From Chloroflexota bacterium (GTDB taxonomy: Bacteria > Chloroflexota > Limnocylindria > Limnocylindrales > CSP1-4), in contig JADMIG010000004.1 in assembly GCA_015478725.1 (NCBI GenBank), positions 62,001-126,000 of the forward strand: DNA of 64,000 nt. Reading direction: 5' to 3'. The notes under the pieces are model-generated. The model was not told where the DNA came from, ran no database searches, and saw nothing but the letters and a program-made list of their open reading frames with translations. This document shows positions 19,673 through 28,320 of the stretch, one piece after another; positions within the stretch are counted from its first letter, which is position 1, and each line of letters starts with the position of its first letter. The translations under genes and the position numbers were made by a program.

Positions 19673-22600
19673 TCAACCGCCCGTTTCCTCCGGTCTTCGC
19701 GACGAACCGTCTCGATCGGGGCGAGAGCGTCGCGGACGAGATCAACCGGCTCTTGCGCGGCCTGCGCGAACAGCTCGCGGTCGCGCCGACGGTCGCGATC
19801 GCGACCGCCTACCTCAACGCTCAGGGCTTCGAGCTGCTCGCGGACGAGCTTGAGCGGGCGCCTCGCGTCCGGCTGATGATCGGGGCCGAGCCACAGCAAC
19901 CGGAAGAGCGCCTCTTCGCCCGGCGCCCGACCGACGAGGAGCTGCTCGAGAAGGCGATCGCAGACCACGAGGCGGGCCTGCGTGACGAACGCGACCTCGC
20001 CGGGTTCACCGTCGCGCGGGATGCCGCCGAGCGTCGCATCGTCGCCTGGCTGCGCATGACCGACGCGACGGGCACGCCGCGGGTCGAGGTCCGGCGCTAC
20101 ACAAAGGGCTTCCTCCACGGCAAGGCCTACATCCCCGAGAACGACCTCGCGGGCATCCTGGCTGGCTCGTCGAACCTGACCTACGCCGGGCTGCGCCTCA
20201 ACAAAGAGCTCAATCTCGGCTACGAGACCGGCACCCACAAGCGCCTCGTCCGCGACTGGTTCGAGGAGCTCTGGGCGGATGCCGAGCCCTACGACCTCGC
20301 GGCGATGTACGAGGCCCGGTTCCTGCTCCACGACCCGTGGGTCGTGTTCCTCCGGATGCTTGTCACGATGTACGGGTACCCCGGCGACGACGATGCGGGA
20401 TACGAGCCCGTCCTGCGGCTGACCGGTTTCCAGCGCGATGGAGTCGCCCGCATCCGGCGCATCGTCGACAAGTGGGGCGGGGTCCTTGTCGCCGACGAGG
20501 TCGGGCTCGGCAAGACGTTCCTCGCCGGCGAGCTCATCGCGGAGGCAACGAAGCGCGATCGCCAGCGTGCGCTCGTCATCGTCCCGGCTGCCCTCAAGGA
20601 GTCCACCTGGAAGCCATTTCTGGACACATGGGACCTGACCTCGGCCCGCGTCCGGGTGATGAGCTACGACGAACTGCGCCTCGCGAGCGGCGACGACCTC
20701 GAACGGCTCGACGAGTACGCGCTGGTCGTGATCGACGAGGCGCACAACCTGCGAAACCCCGCCACCGCCAGGGCAGACGTGGTCCGCAAGCTTCTCTCGG
20801 GCGCATATCCCAAGCAGCTCGTCCTCATGACCGCGACCCCGGTCAACAACTCGCTCCTGGACCTGCACACGCTCGTCGGTTACTTCGTCAAGAACGACGC
20901 GGCGTTCGCGAGCCGCGGGATCCCGAGCCTGTTCCGGTACATCCGGGAGGCGCAGGCCCAGGACCCGGAGACGCTTTCGCCGGCGCACCTGTTCGCACTT
21001 CTCGACGAGGTTGCCGTCCGGCGAACTCGGGGCTTCGTCAAGCGCCACTACGCGGGCTCGACGATCCGCAACCCGGCCGGCCGCGACGTCCCGATCGAGT
21101 TCCCGACCCCGCGCGTCGAGCGCATCGACTATGAGCTCGACGCCGCCGGCCACGAGCTCCTCGACGCGGTGATCACCGCCCTCGAGCCCACCGACACCGA
21201 CGCGGAGAAGTGGCGGCCCGGACAGGCGCCGATGCCCGGCCGCCTCACGATGGCCCGCTACATGCCGAGCCGCTACGCGATCACGGATAAGGTCGAGGCC
21301 GTTCAGGTGGTGAATGCGGGCTTCCTCCGGTCCGCGTTGCTAAAGCGGCTCGAGTCGAGACCACGTGCCTTGGCGAACACGCTGGGCGTCCTCATAGACA
21401 ACCACCTGGACTTCTTGAGCGGGCTCGCGAACGGCAAGGTCCTGCGCGGGAAGGCGCTGACGGCATGGGGCGAAGCCGAAGACGACACCTCGATCGAGGA
21501 AGTGCTCGCCGCCCTCGAGGAAGACGGCGCTGAATCCATCAGCGAGCTGAGCGATTACCACGCAGCAGAGCTTCGCGCGGACGTCGAGGCGGACTTGCTC
21601 CTCATCCGCGAACTCAAGGCGATCGCCGAGCGTGTCGCGACCGGGCGCGACCCGAAGGCCGACAAGCTGCTGGCCAAGCTCTCGGAGATCGCCGAGGCGG
21701 CAAGCCGTCCGTCCCGCGACGGAGACCTGTCGGAGGCCGACCGCCGGAAGGTCATCGTGTTCTCCGCGTTCGCGGATACGATCGAGGACCTCCACCGCCG
21801 CGTGAAGGACACCGTTGAGCGCGCTCCTGCGGGGTCACCGCTCGCGGCGTACAAGGACCGGATCCCGGAGCCGGTCCGCGGCCGGAAGCAGGGCATCGAC
21901 CAGACGTCCCGGGCACGCATCCTCGCGGGCTTCGCTCCCGCGACGGCGGGGCCGCTCACGGCCGCGGGCGTTCCAACCGCGATCGACCGCTACGACATCC
22001 TGCTCACCACGGACGTCCTGTCGGAGGGCGTGAACCTCCAGCAGGCCGGGCGCATCCTCAACTACGACCTGCCCTGGAATCCGATGCGGCTGGTGCAGCG
22101 ACACGGCCGGATCGACCGGATCGGCAGCCGTCATCGCGAGGTCCACCTCGGGTGCTTCTTCCCGGCGACCAACCTCGACGAGCTGCTCGGGCTCGAGGAG
22201 ACGATCCAGCGGAAGATCGCCTACGCCGCCGTCTCGATCGGCATCGGTGACGTCATTCCGGGCCAGCGCGCGAAGCGGATCGAGGTCGTCCTGGCCGACA
22301 ACCGCGAGCAGATCGAGAAACTCCGCGAAGAGCGACCCGAGCTGTTCGAGTCCGGAGGCGATTCCGCCGCGTTGTCCGGGGAGGAGTACCGGCGGCGGCT
22401 GGCGATCGCGCTCGAGGACGGGCTTATCCGCAGCAGGGTCGAGGACCTGCCGATGGCCTCCGGCACCGGCTTCCGGTCGACGCTGGCAACGGAGCACGGC
22501 TGGGTGTTCGCCACCGAGGTGGGTCCCGATCGAGAGGCGCGGTTTGCGTTCGTGGCGGCAACGGCGTTCTGGGGCGTCCGGCGTGACAGCGCCGGCGCCG

Positions 22601-23091
22601 CTGAGGTCGACGAGAGCCCGCTGCGATGCCTCAGTGACGCCGATCCGGGCGACCGATCGACCTACGCCGAACTTCCGGCACCCGCGTATGACGGAGTGTT
22701 CGATGCCTGGCCGGAGGCGCGCGCGGCCATCTGGCGCTCGTGGATGCGCCTGACCGATCCCGCGAACCTCCAGCCCGACGTCCGCGGCGTTCTGCGGCGC
22801 GCGGCCGACCTCGTTCGAGACGGCACGTCGGGCCTCAGCATGAACGAGCGAACCCGTGTCGCCGTCGCCCTGGCCCAGCGGTGGCCGCTCCGCATCTCGA
22901 GAGAGGTCGGGTGGATCCTCGAGGACGAGCACGCCCCGATCGCCTCGCGCATCGAGACTCTCCGGGCGCTCGTCGACGCCGAGGGTCTCCAGGCGCCTCC
23001 GCCGCCCACGCCGCTCCCGCTCATCACCGAGGACGACATCCGGCTGGCAGCATGGATGGCGATCATCCCGGCCCGAGATAGCCGGAGATGA
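19669..23091 (+). CDS. PLD-nuclease / SNF2-family helicase fusion (defence)
   Basis: The 1140-residue protein has an N-terminal phospholipase-D-like domain with H150-x-K152 (FLHGKAYI) and GSSN (166-169). A superfamily 2 SNF2/HepA-type helicase follows: Walker A DEVGLGKT (276-283), DEAH (356-359), motif III TATPVNN, and C-terminal motifs TDVLSEGVNLQQ and QRHGRIDRIGS. The architecture suggests DNA translocation coupled to a single HKD-like nuclease site, like the helicases of DISARM (DrmD) and related phage-defence systems; DISARM uses a separate PLD protein (DrmC). It is co-translated with the methylase upstream. A broken ubiquitin-like gene begins 27 bp after its stop. Confidence 0.88.
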   Translation: MINRPFPPVFATNRLDRGESVADEINRLLRGLREQLAVAPTVAIATAYLNAQGFELLADELERAPRVRLMIGAEPQQPEERLFARRPTDEELLEKAIADHEAGLRDERDLAGFTVARDAAERRIVAWLRMTDATGTPRVEVRRYTKGFLHGKAYIPENDLAGILAGSSNLTYAGLRLNKELNLGYETGTHKRLVRDWFEELWADAEPYDLAAMYEARFLLHDPWVVFLRMLVTMYGYPGDDDAGYEPVLRLTGFQRDGVARIRRIVDKWGGVLVADEVGLGKTFLAGELIAEATKRDRQRALVIVPAALKESTWKPFLDTWDLTSARVRVMSYDELRLASGDDLERLDEYALVVIDEAHNLRNPATARADVVRKLLSGAYPKQLVLMTATPVNNSLLDLHTLVGYFVKNDAAFASRGIPSLFRYIREAQAQDPETLSPAHLFALLDEVAVRRTRGFVKRHYAGSTIRNPAGRDVPIEFPTPRVERIDYELDAAGHELLDAVITALEPTDTDAEKWRPGQAPMPGRLTMARYMPSRYAITDKVEAVQVVNAGFLRSALLKRLESRPRALANTLGVLIDNHLDFLSGLANGKVLRGKALTAWGEAEDDTSIEEVLAALEEDGAESISELSDYHAAELRADVEADLLLIRELKAIAERVATGRDPKADKLLAKLSEIAEAASRPSRDGDLSEADRRKVIVFSAFADTIEDLHRRVKDTVERAPAGSPLAAYKDRIPEPVRGRKQGIDQTSRARILAGFAPATAGPLTAAGVPTAIDRYDILLTTDVLSEGVNLQQAGRILNYDLPWNPMRLVQRHGRIDRIGSRHREVHLGCFFPATNLDELLGLEETIQRKIAYAAVSIGIGDVIPGQRAKRIEVVLADNREQIEKLREERPELFESGGDSAALSGEEYRRRLAIALEDGLIRSRVEDLPMASGTGFRSTLATEHGWVFATEVGPDREARFAFVAATAFWGVRRDSAGAAEVDESPLRCLSDADPGDRSTYAELPAPAYDGVFDAWPEARAAIWRSWMRLTDPANLQPDVRGVLRRAADLVRDGTSGLSMNERTRVAVALAQRWPLRISREVGWILEDEHAPIASRIETLRALVDAEGLQAPPPPTPLPLITEDDIRLAAWMAIIPARDSRR

Positions 23092-23118
23092 GGACACGCG
23101 TAAGATTAGGAGCAGGAC

Positions 23119-23274
23119 ATGAACGACACCGAGCACGGTAAGAGCGGCGAGCAGCATCCGACCGAGATCCCGATCACGATCGACAAGAAGCCGTACAAGG
23201 CTCCTAAGCGGCTGATGACTTCTAGGTGGTCGGCGAGCATGGCCAACCTCTCGCGGGTCTCGGGGTACGGGTAG
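23119..23274 (+). pseudogene. Truncated prokaryotic ubiquitin-like (multiubiquitin-type) gene
   Basis: ATG 23119 has a strong ribosome site (AGGAG, 6-8 bases upstream) and opens a 51-codon frame. Residues 17-34 (IPITIDKKPYKAPKRLMT) match the start of the bacterial multiubiquitin/ubiquitin-like fold, where families continue with T-G-x-E-L; here homology stops at Thr34. The remaining 17 residues are antisense of a luciferase-like monooxygenase gene and end at TAG 23272-23274. In other genomes such genes precede E1/E2-like conjugation enzymes; none is present here. It follows the helicase gene by 27 bp and was probably part of the same operon before truncation. Confidence 0.6.
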
Positions 23275-23645
23275 CCGAAGGAGACGTACTCGTCGCGCTT
23301 CCATCCGGCGCCGATTCCAAGATCAATCCGACCCCCGCTGATCACGTCCATCGTGCTGATCATCTTGGCCGTGAGGGCCGGATTTCGATACGCCGTGCAG
23401 GTCACGATCTGGCCCAGCCGGACGCGCGTGGTGACCGAAGTGAGTGCACCGAGGGACGAGAAGCACTCGAAGGTGATCTCGTTGGTCGGCTCTGGCACGG
23501 TTGTGAAGTGATCGAACATCCAGATCGATTCGAAGCCGAGTTGCTCGGCCTGTTTGGCGACCTCGACCGTTTGTTGCCATGCCGAGGCGGGTGGCCAGCC
23601 GTCGTATTTGCCGGTCCAGCCCTGCGGCACGATGACCCCAAAAAG
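23212..23645 (-). pseudogene. Truncated LLM-class (luciferase-like) flavin oxidoreductase
   Basis: The minus-strand frame encodes only the N-terminal half of an F420/FMN-dependent LLM oxidoreductase: VIVPQGWTGKYDGW, LGFESIWMFDHF, VRLGQIVTCTAYRNPALTAKM, DLGIGAGWKRDEYVSFGYPYP and MLADHLEVISR. Homology then ends at the junction with the ubiquitin-like fragment (about 23205-23222). No ATG is visible at the 5' end, where an in-frame TGA precedes LFGVIVPQGW; only GTG 23630 is available. The full-length paralog at 51740-52636 shows what is missing (~150 residues). The 200 bp beyond it (23646-23841) hold nothing I recognise. Confidence 0.8.
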
Positions 23646-23841
23646 TCAGTGCGGTTCACCCTTGCTTGGAAGGCGCGCGCGCGTGGGCGAGCGGTTGCGG
23701 TGGTATGAGACACCGGAAGAGGTCGGCCACCAGGACTAGGTTCCTGGCGCGAGACCGGCAAGCCTTGGTGCGTTGTTGGCGTGCCAGCCCGACTCACCGG
23801 GCGGAGAAGTCTGGGCTGACCGGCGAACCGACGTGCCCGCG

Positions 23842-24753
23842 CTACTCCTTGATCGAGCCGGTGAGCGCTCCTCGCACGACGTAGCGCTGAGCCGCGACGA
23901 AGACCAGCGCCAGGGGCAGCACCATGAGGAGCCCGATGAGCGCCCCCTCGGGTCGCTTCAGGAGGGTGTCCGTCCCAGAGTTGTTCGGGGCAACCATCGG
24001 CGTCCCCACCACCAGCGCCTGCAGGCCGACCGCGAGCGTGTAGGACTTGTCGTCGCTCAGCATCACGTAGGGCAGGAAGTAGTTGTTCCAGTTCGCGACG
24101 AAGCTGAGGAACGTCAGCAGGCCGATCAGCGTGCCCGAGAGCGGCAGGCACACGTACCGGAAGAGCTGCCATTCAGAAGCGCCGTCCGTTCGCCCGGCCG
24201 CCAGCAGATCCTTGGGCAGCGCCGTCGCGTAGAACACGTACGCGAGGTAGACGCCGAACGGGAAGAAGGCCTCGGGCAGGATCACCGACCACGGGCTGCC
24301 CACGAGCCCGACGACGTTCAGCTCGAGGAAGAGCGGCAGCACGAGGGCGGAAGTCGGGACGATTAGGGTGATCAGGGTGAGCCAGAGGATCGGGCGCCGT
24401 CCGCGGAACCTGGCCGTGGCGAGCGCGTAGCCGGCCGGGATCGCGATCACCTGGCCGAGCACCACAGACGCGACCGTGTACCACACGGAGTTCCCGACCC
24501 AGGTGAGGATCTGACCGTGATTGTAGCTCAGTAGGTTCCCCAGGGCGCGCCCGTAGTTGTCGAACACGCCGAACGCCAGCGGCGGCAGGTTTGTGATCTC
24601 GTTGTTGAGCTTGCTGGGCGCAAGGGTGAGCCAGACGAGCGGTACGCCGAAGAACAGGGCACAGATGACGAGGAGGCCGACCCGGATCAACCCTGCGACC
24701 GACGGGGCTCGGCGTGCGCGGGTGTTGGACGTGCTGCGAACTGCCTGGCTCAT
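23842..24753 (-). CDS. ABC sugar transporter permease, MalG/CUT1 type
   Basis: This 303-residue inner-membrane protein has about six transmembrane segments, beginning VGLLVICALFFGVPLVWLTL. Its EAA loop (LPKDLLAAGRTDGASEWQLFRYVCLPLSG) contacts the ATPase. The C-terminal position and the RYVVRGALTGSIKE ending match the MalG/YcjP class. It is the last gene of a binding protein, permease, permease operon (27178 to 23842). No dedicated ATPase is present, so a shared MsiK-like ATPase elsewhere is implied. Confidence 0.92.
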   Translation of the reverse strand: MSQAVRSTSNTRARRAPSVAGLIRVGLLVICALFFGVPLVWLTLAPSKLNNEITNLPPLAFGVFDNYGRALGNLLSYNHGQILTWVGNSVWYTVASVVLGQVIAIPAGYALATARFRGRRPILWLTLITLIVPTSALVLPLFLELNVVGLVGSPWSVILPEAFFPFGVYLAYVFYATALPKDLLAAGRTDGASEWQLFRYVCLPLSGTLIGLLTFLSFVANWNNYFLPYVMLSDDKSYTLAVGLQALVVGTPMVAPNNSGTDTLLKRPEGALIGLLMVLPLALVFVAAQRYVVRGALTGSIKE

Positions 24754-24847
24754 GCGATGGACCTCTGCCTCGTGAGGCGCGACGTGGAGAAGCCTCGGCG
24801 CCGACCGTCAGGCCGTGTGGCAGGTCGTGGGACGATCGTGACCACGG

Positions 24848-25747
24848 CTATTCGTCGGTCGCGTCGGTGCGGAAGAAGCTGGTCGTCTTGATCACCAGGA
24901 TCGCGGCCACCAGGCCGATCGCCAGCATCACCAGGGAGATCGCGGCCGCGCCCCCAAAATCGCCGAGCTCGAACGCGAATGCGTAGCTGAGCTGGTTCGG
25001 CGACCAGTACTTGCCGATCGCAGCTCCTGGTGCGCGCGCGAGGAGCTGCGGCTCCACGAACAGCTGGACGTTGCCCGCGAAGGTGAGGATGAACATGTAG
25101 ATGATGTACGGGCGGACGAGCGGCAGCTTGATGGACCACCCCATCCGTATGGGACCGCAGCCGTCCATGGTCGCGGCCTCGGTGATCTCGCTCGAGATGC
25201 CGTTGAACGCACCGTAGAAGATCGCGATCCATCCCCCGGCCCCGGCGAAGAAGAACATGACCGAGAAGACGAACGGGAGGCGATCGCCGCTCGCGATCTG
25301 CCCCATCGACCGAAGGCCGAGCGCCTGCAGCAGGGGGGCGAACGGGCTGATGTTCGGGTCGAACATGAAGATGGCGAGCAGGGCGAGGATCGGCCCTGCG
25401 ACGGCGCCCGGGATGAAGTAGAGGGTGCGCATACCAGCCCCGAGACGATCGTGTCGCGCGTGCACCAGCAGCGAGATCGCCATCACGCCGACGACCCCGA
25501 GGGGCACTGAGATCGCCAGGAACTGGCCGATGCGCCAGAACGAGGGCAGGAACCTGAAGTCCGTATAGGCCCGGACGTAGTTGTCCAGCCCTGCCGCGAA
25601 GAGCTGCGGCGTCCCGGATCTGAACGAGGCGAAGCTGATCACGAGGGCATACAGCGCCGGACCGATGCCGAACACGACGAGCGTCAGCACGTAGGGCAGC
25701 GCAAACAGATGTGCGGGGTGAAGGGCACGCCGGATGCGTTCTTTCAT
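24848..25747 (-). CDS. ABC sugar transporter permease, MalF/CUT1 type
   Basis: A 299-residue permease with six predicted helices (first: LFALPYVLTLVVFGIGPALYALVISF) and an EAA loop (SEITEAATMDGCGPIRMGWSIKLPLVRP). ATG 25747 has GAGG just upstream; GTG 25753 would add two residues. It partners the MalG-type permease downstream and the lipoprotein binding protein upstream. Confidence 0.92.
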   Translation of the reverse strand: MKERIRRALHPAHLFALPYVLTLVVFGIGPALYALVISFASFRSGTPQLFAAGLDNYVRAYTDFRFLPSFWRIGQFLAISVPLGVVGVMAISLLVHARHDRLGAGMRTLYFIPGAVAGPILALLAIFMFDPNISPFAPLLQALGLRSMGQIASGDRLPFVFSVMFFFAGAGGWIAIFYGAFNGISSEITEAATMDGCGPIRMGWSIKLPLVRPYIIYMFILTFAGNVQLFVEPQLLARAPGAAIGKYWSPNQLSYAFAFELGDFGGAAAISLVMLAIGLVAAILVIKTTSFFRTDATDE

Positions 25748-25813
25748 CGCCACCTCGGTGCGATCGGGCGACGGGACCTGCTGGCCCTGTCGCCCGATCG
25801 CGCTACGGATCGA

Positions 25814-27178
25814 CTACGGAGTGGTCACAACGTCGTAGCCCTGCGCCTTGGCCCCCTGGACAAGCGCGTCCTGGAAGGCAGGTAGCGACGACTCGATGGT
25901 CCCCCCATTGTTCAGGGCCGCGATGACGGTCGACGAGAAGATACTCGCCGTGTCGTAGGTGACGATCCCGAACTTCGGGTCCTCGTACGTGGCGGACTGG
26001 ATGAGCACCGGGCCCGGGTCGTTGGCGTACAACGGGTTTGCGGCGATCTTCTTGACCCAGAGGGCCGCAGCAGGCTTGTAGGCCGGATACGTCGGGGAGA
26101 CGTCGACCTGGTAGGCGTTCGAAGTGGCCATCCAGATAGCCAGCTCCGTGGCCAACTTCGGGTTCTTGGTGTGGCGGGAAACGGCCCAGGCCGCTCCGCC
26201 CTGGCCCCCGAAGTACGGCTGTGAGTCGGCCGCCCACTTCGGCGGCAGGGCGACGCCGAGCTGACCGGTCGCCGACGTGTAGTACGTGCCGTCCTTCTTG
26301 CCGCTGAAGACGAACTCGCCAAACCAGCTCGGTGCCGTGAGTACGAGCAGCTTGTTGTCGTTCGCCGCCTTGATGAAGGCTGGGTCGAACGTGCCGACCT
26401 TCGTTACCACGCCGAGCGCGATCATCTTGTCGACCCACTGCGCCGCCCGGACGCACTCGGGAGCGAGGACGTTGATGTAGACCTTGTTGACGCCCAGCAG
26501 CTGGCCCGTGGCGCAGCGGCTCGTCCAGAAGTACATGTCCAGGCTGAGCGCATCGCCGAACGTCCCGATGAGGTAACCGGGATGCTCCTTCGCGACCCGC
26601 TCGCCGAGGGCCGCGAGGTCCTCCCACGTGGTGGGCACGGAGTAGCCGAACTGGTCCATGAGCGGCTTGTTGTAGTACGTGATGCTCTGAGCCACGTCAT
26701 TCGACAGACACATGACGCGACCGTCCGGCAGGATGCACTCGGCGATCACGTGCGGATCGAAGCCGTCGAGGATGTCCTTCGACACATAGGGGCGCAGGTC
26801 CAACGCCCAGTCGACCTGCGTGGTGGCCGTCATCGCGATGAGATTGGCACCGTTGAAGACGACGTCCGGCCAGCCCTTGTTCACGTTGTTGGCGAGGATG
26901 GTCTTGGCTGGGATCTGCGTCAGATCGACGAGCACACCAGTGACGAGGCTGGCCTGGGCCGGGTGGGCCTTCTTCCAGGCCTCCAGGGCCGGCTCGCGCG
27001 CGCTGTCGTACCAGATCGTGATCGGAGCGTTGTCGTCGCCGGCGAGCATGCTCGCCGATGGCTGGGCCGCGACCGCGCTCGACCCCGACGTCGCGGCCGG
27101 CGCTGACGCGGTCGGAGACGACGACCCGCACGCTCCGAGGATCAGGGCCGTCACCGCGACGGCGAGTAGTCTCTTCAT
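25814..27178 (-). CDS. Extracellular sugar-binding lipoprotein of the ABC transporter
   Basis: From ATG 27178 (454 residues; ribosome site GGGAG, 7 nt away) the protein has a short signal peptide and lipobox (ALILGAC), a Ser/Ala/Pro/Thr linker, and a type 1 solute-binding domain (ITIWYDSAREPALEAWKKAHP, later PTTWEDLAALGERVAKEHPGY). This is the MalE/UgpB-like CUT1 class, capturing a sugar or glycoside outside the membrane. The ligand cannot be predicted. It is the first gene of the three-gene transporter operon. Confidence 0.92.
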   Translation of the reverse strand: MKRLLAVAVTALILGACGSSSPTASAPAATSGSSAVAAQPSASMLAGDDNAPITIWYDSAREPALEAWKKAHPAQASLVTGVLVDLTQIPAKTILANNVNKGWPDVVFNGANLIAMTATTQVDWALDLRPYVSKDILDGFDPHVIAECILPDGRVMCLSNDVAQSITYYNKPLMDQFGYSVPTTWEDLAALGERVAKEHPGYLIGTFGDALSLDMYFWTSRCATGQLLGVNKVYINVLAPECVRAAQWVDKMIALGVVTKVGTFDPAFIKAANDNKLLVLTAPSWFGEFVFSGKKDGTYYTSATGQLGVALPPKWAADSQPYFGGQGGAAWAVSRHTKNPKLATELAIWMATSNAYQVDVSPTYPAYKPAAALWVKKIAANPLYANDPGPVLIQSATYEDPKFGIVTYDTASIFSSTVIAALNNGGTIESSLPAFQDALVQGAKAQGYDVVTTP

Positions 27179-27525
27179 GACCAGACTCCCTTCCAATCAG
27201 ACCTGCCCATTCGCCCTAGTCGGGGCCTCGGTTGTTACCGGCACCTCGAGTTGTCCGACCCTCTCGGGGGTCGCCGATCGTGGCCCGGCACGCCCGGACC
27301 GTGAGGTGGGCCTCACCTCGGCACGCACCGCTGGTCAACCCCAGATGCCACCCCCTCCTGCTGGTAGCCGCCTCATCGTTTGAAGGCCGTTGGGCCAGGC
27401 CTCGGTGCCGAATCGGCGGGTCCCAAGACCGCCAGCGCCTTGCGATGGACCGGTCTCGCGCGCTCGGCGCGTGCGCGTGAGTTCGCCCCGGTCACTTGGA
27501 CCCGGCCCTCCCGCCGTTCCCGGAG
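27179..27525. other. Intergenic region upstream of the sugar transporter
   Basis: The ~350 bp between the binding-protein start and the MBL-hydrolase stop, both on the minus strand, must contain the transporter promoter. I see only a short inverted repeat (CGGT-tgtt-ACCG near 27230) and no convincing sigma-70 pair or gene. Confidence 0.4.
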
Positions 27526-28266
27526 TCAGCCCCATAGCGGAGGTATGGCGCCCCGTCGCAAGGCGTCGAGTGCCACACGCAGGTGGCGCTCGCCGTCGGT
27601 GACGGAGAACGCAAGATGGCTGGGGAAGAAGCCGTCGAACCGGTGCTCGCCGAGCCGACGAAGCGACTCGATCTGCGCGGTCAGGTCGCAGTCCCACGTG
27701 TTCTGGAGGATGATCTCGCCCCCGAAGAGCAGGGCGTCGCCGCTGAAGAGATCCGTCCGGTCGCCGGCGTGGACCAGGAAGCTCAGGTGGCCTGCCGAGT
27801 GGCCGGGCGTGCGGATGACCTCGACGACGAGGTTCCCGACCTGGATCCGCTCGCCGTCGGTGAGCTCCCCATCGACGGGCGTCGCCTCGTACCGGTAGCT
27901 CCGGTCGTAGCTCCCCTGCTCCTTGCCAATGTCGACGCCCGCCCGCGCCTCGTCACCCGACCGAAGGATGTCCGCCACCTCAGGCGAAGTGACCAGCTCG
28001 AGCCCGAGCGCGACTCGGAGCTTCGCTGATCCGCCGGCGTGGTCCGCGTGGGCGTGGCTGATGAACAGCTTGCGCGCGCGATCGAGGCGCGCGCCCGTTC
28101 GCTCGAGACGCTCCATCAGCGGCGGCAGGTCGATGCCGGCGCCGGCTTCGATCAGGGCCAGCTCGGTGCCGCCGTCGAGGAGGAAGATATGCGAGTCCGA
28201 GGGATGGGTGAGGCTGAAGCCATGTCGCCCGCTCCCGACCAGATGGAGGTAGGCCGTCAGCTGCAT
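27526..28266 (-). CDS. MBL-fold metallo-hydrolase
   Basis: The 246-residue metallo-beta-lactamase fold protein has the metal motif HAHADHAGG, a downstream His in RTPGHSAGHLSF, Asp in FSGDALLFGG and a late His (FPSHLAF). It would bind two zinc or iron ions and hydrolyse a thioester, ester or lactone, probably detoxifying or completing the pathway of its operon. ATG 28266 (MQLTAYLHLVGSG) is chosen over a GTG at 28287. It is the last gene of the operon running from 33240. Confidence 0.88.
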   Translation of the reverse strand: MQLTAYLHLVGSGRHGFSLTHPSDSHIFLLDGGTELALIEAGAGIDLPPLMERLERTGARLDRARKLFISHAHADHAGGSAKLRVALGLELVTSPEVADILRSGDEARAGVDIGKEQGSYDRSYRYEATPVDGELTDGERIQVGNLVVEVIRTPGHSAGHLSFLVHAGDRTDLFSGDALLFGGEIILQNTWDCDLTAQIESLRRLGEHRFDGFFPSHLAFSVTDGERHLRVALDALRRGAIPPLWG

Positions 28267-28320
28267 CGCGGCCGCTCCATCGCCCACTCGTCCGATCCTC
28301 TGGGCCCGCGCCGACCGAGG

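Noticed and set aside
23646-23841. Transposase remnant between the LLM fragment and the permease gene
   Set aside because: Checked because of the nearby rearrangement, but no reading frame has recognisable transposase motifs and no inverted repeats were found.
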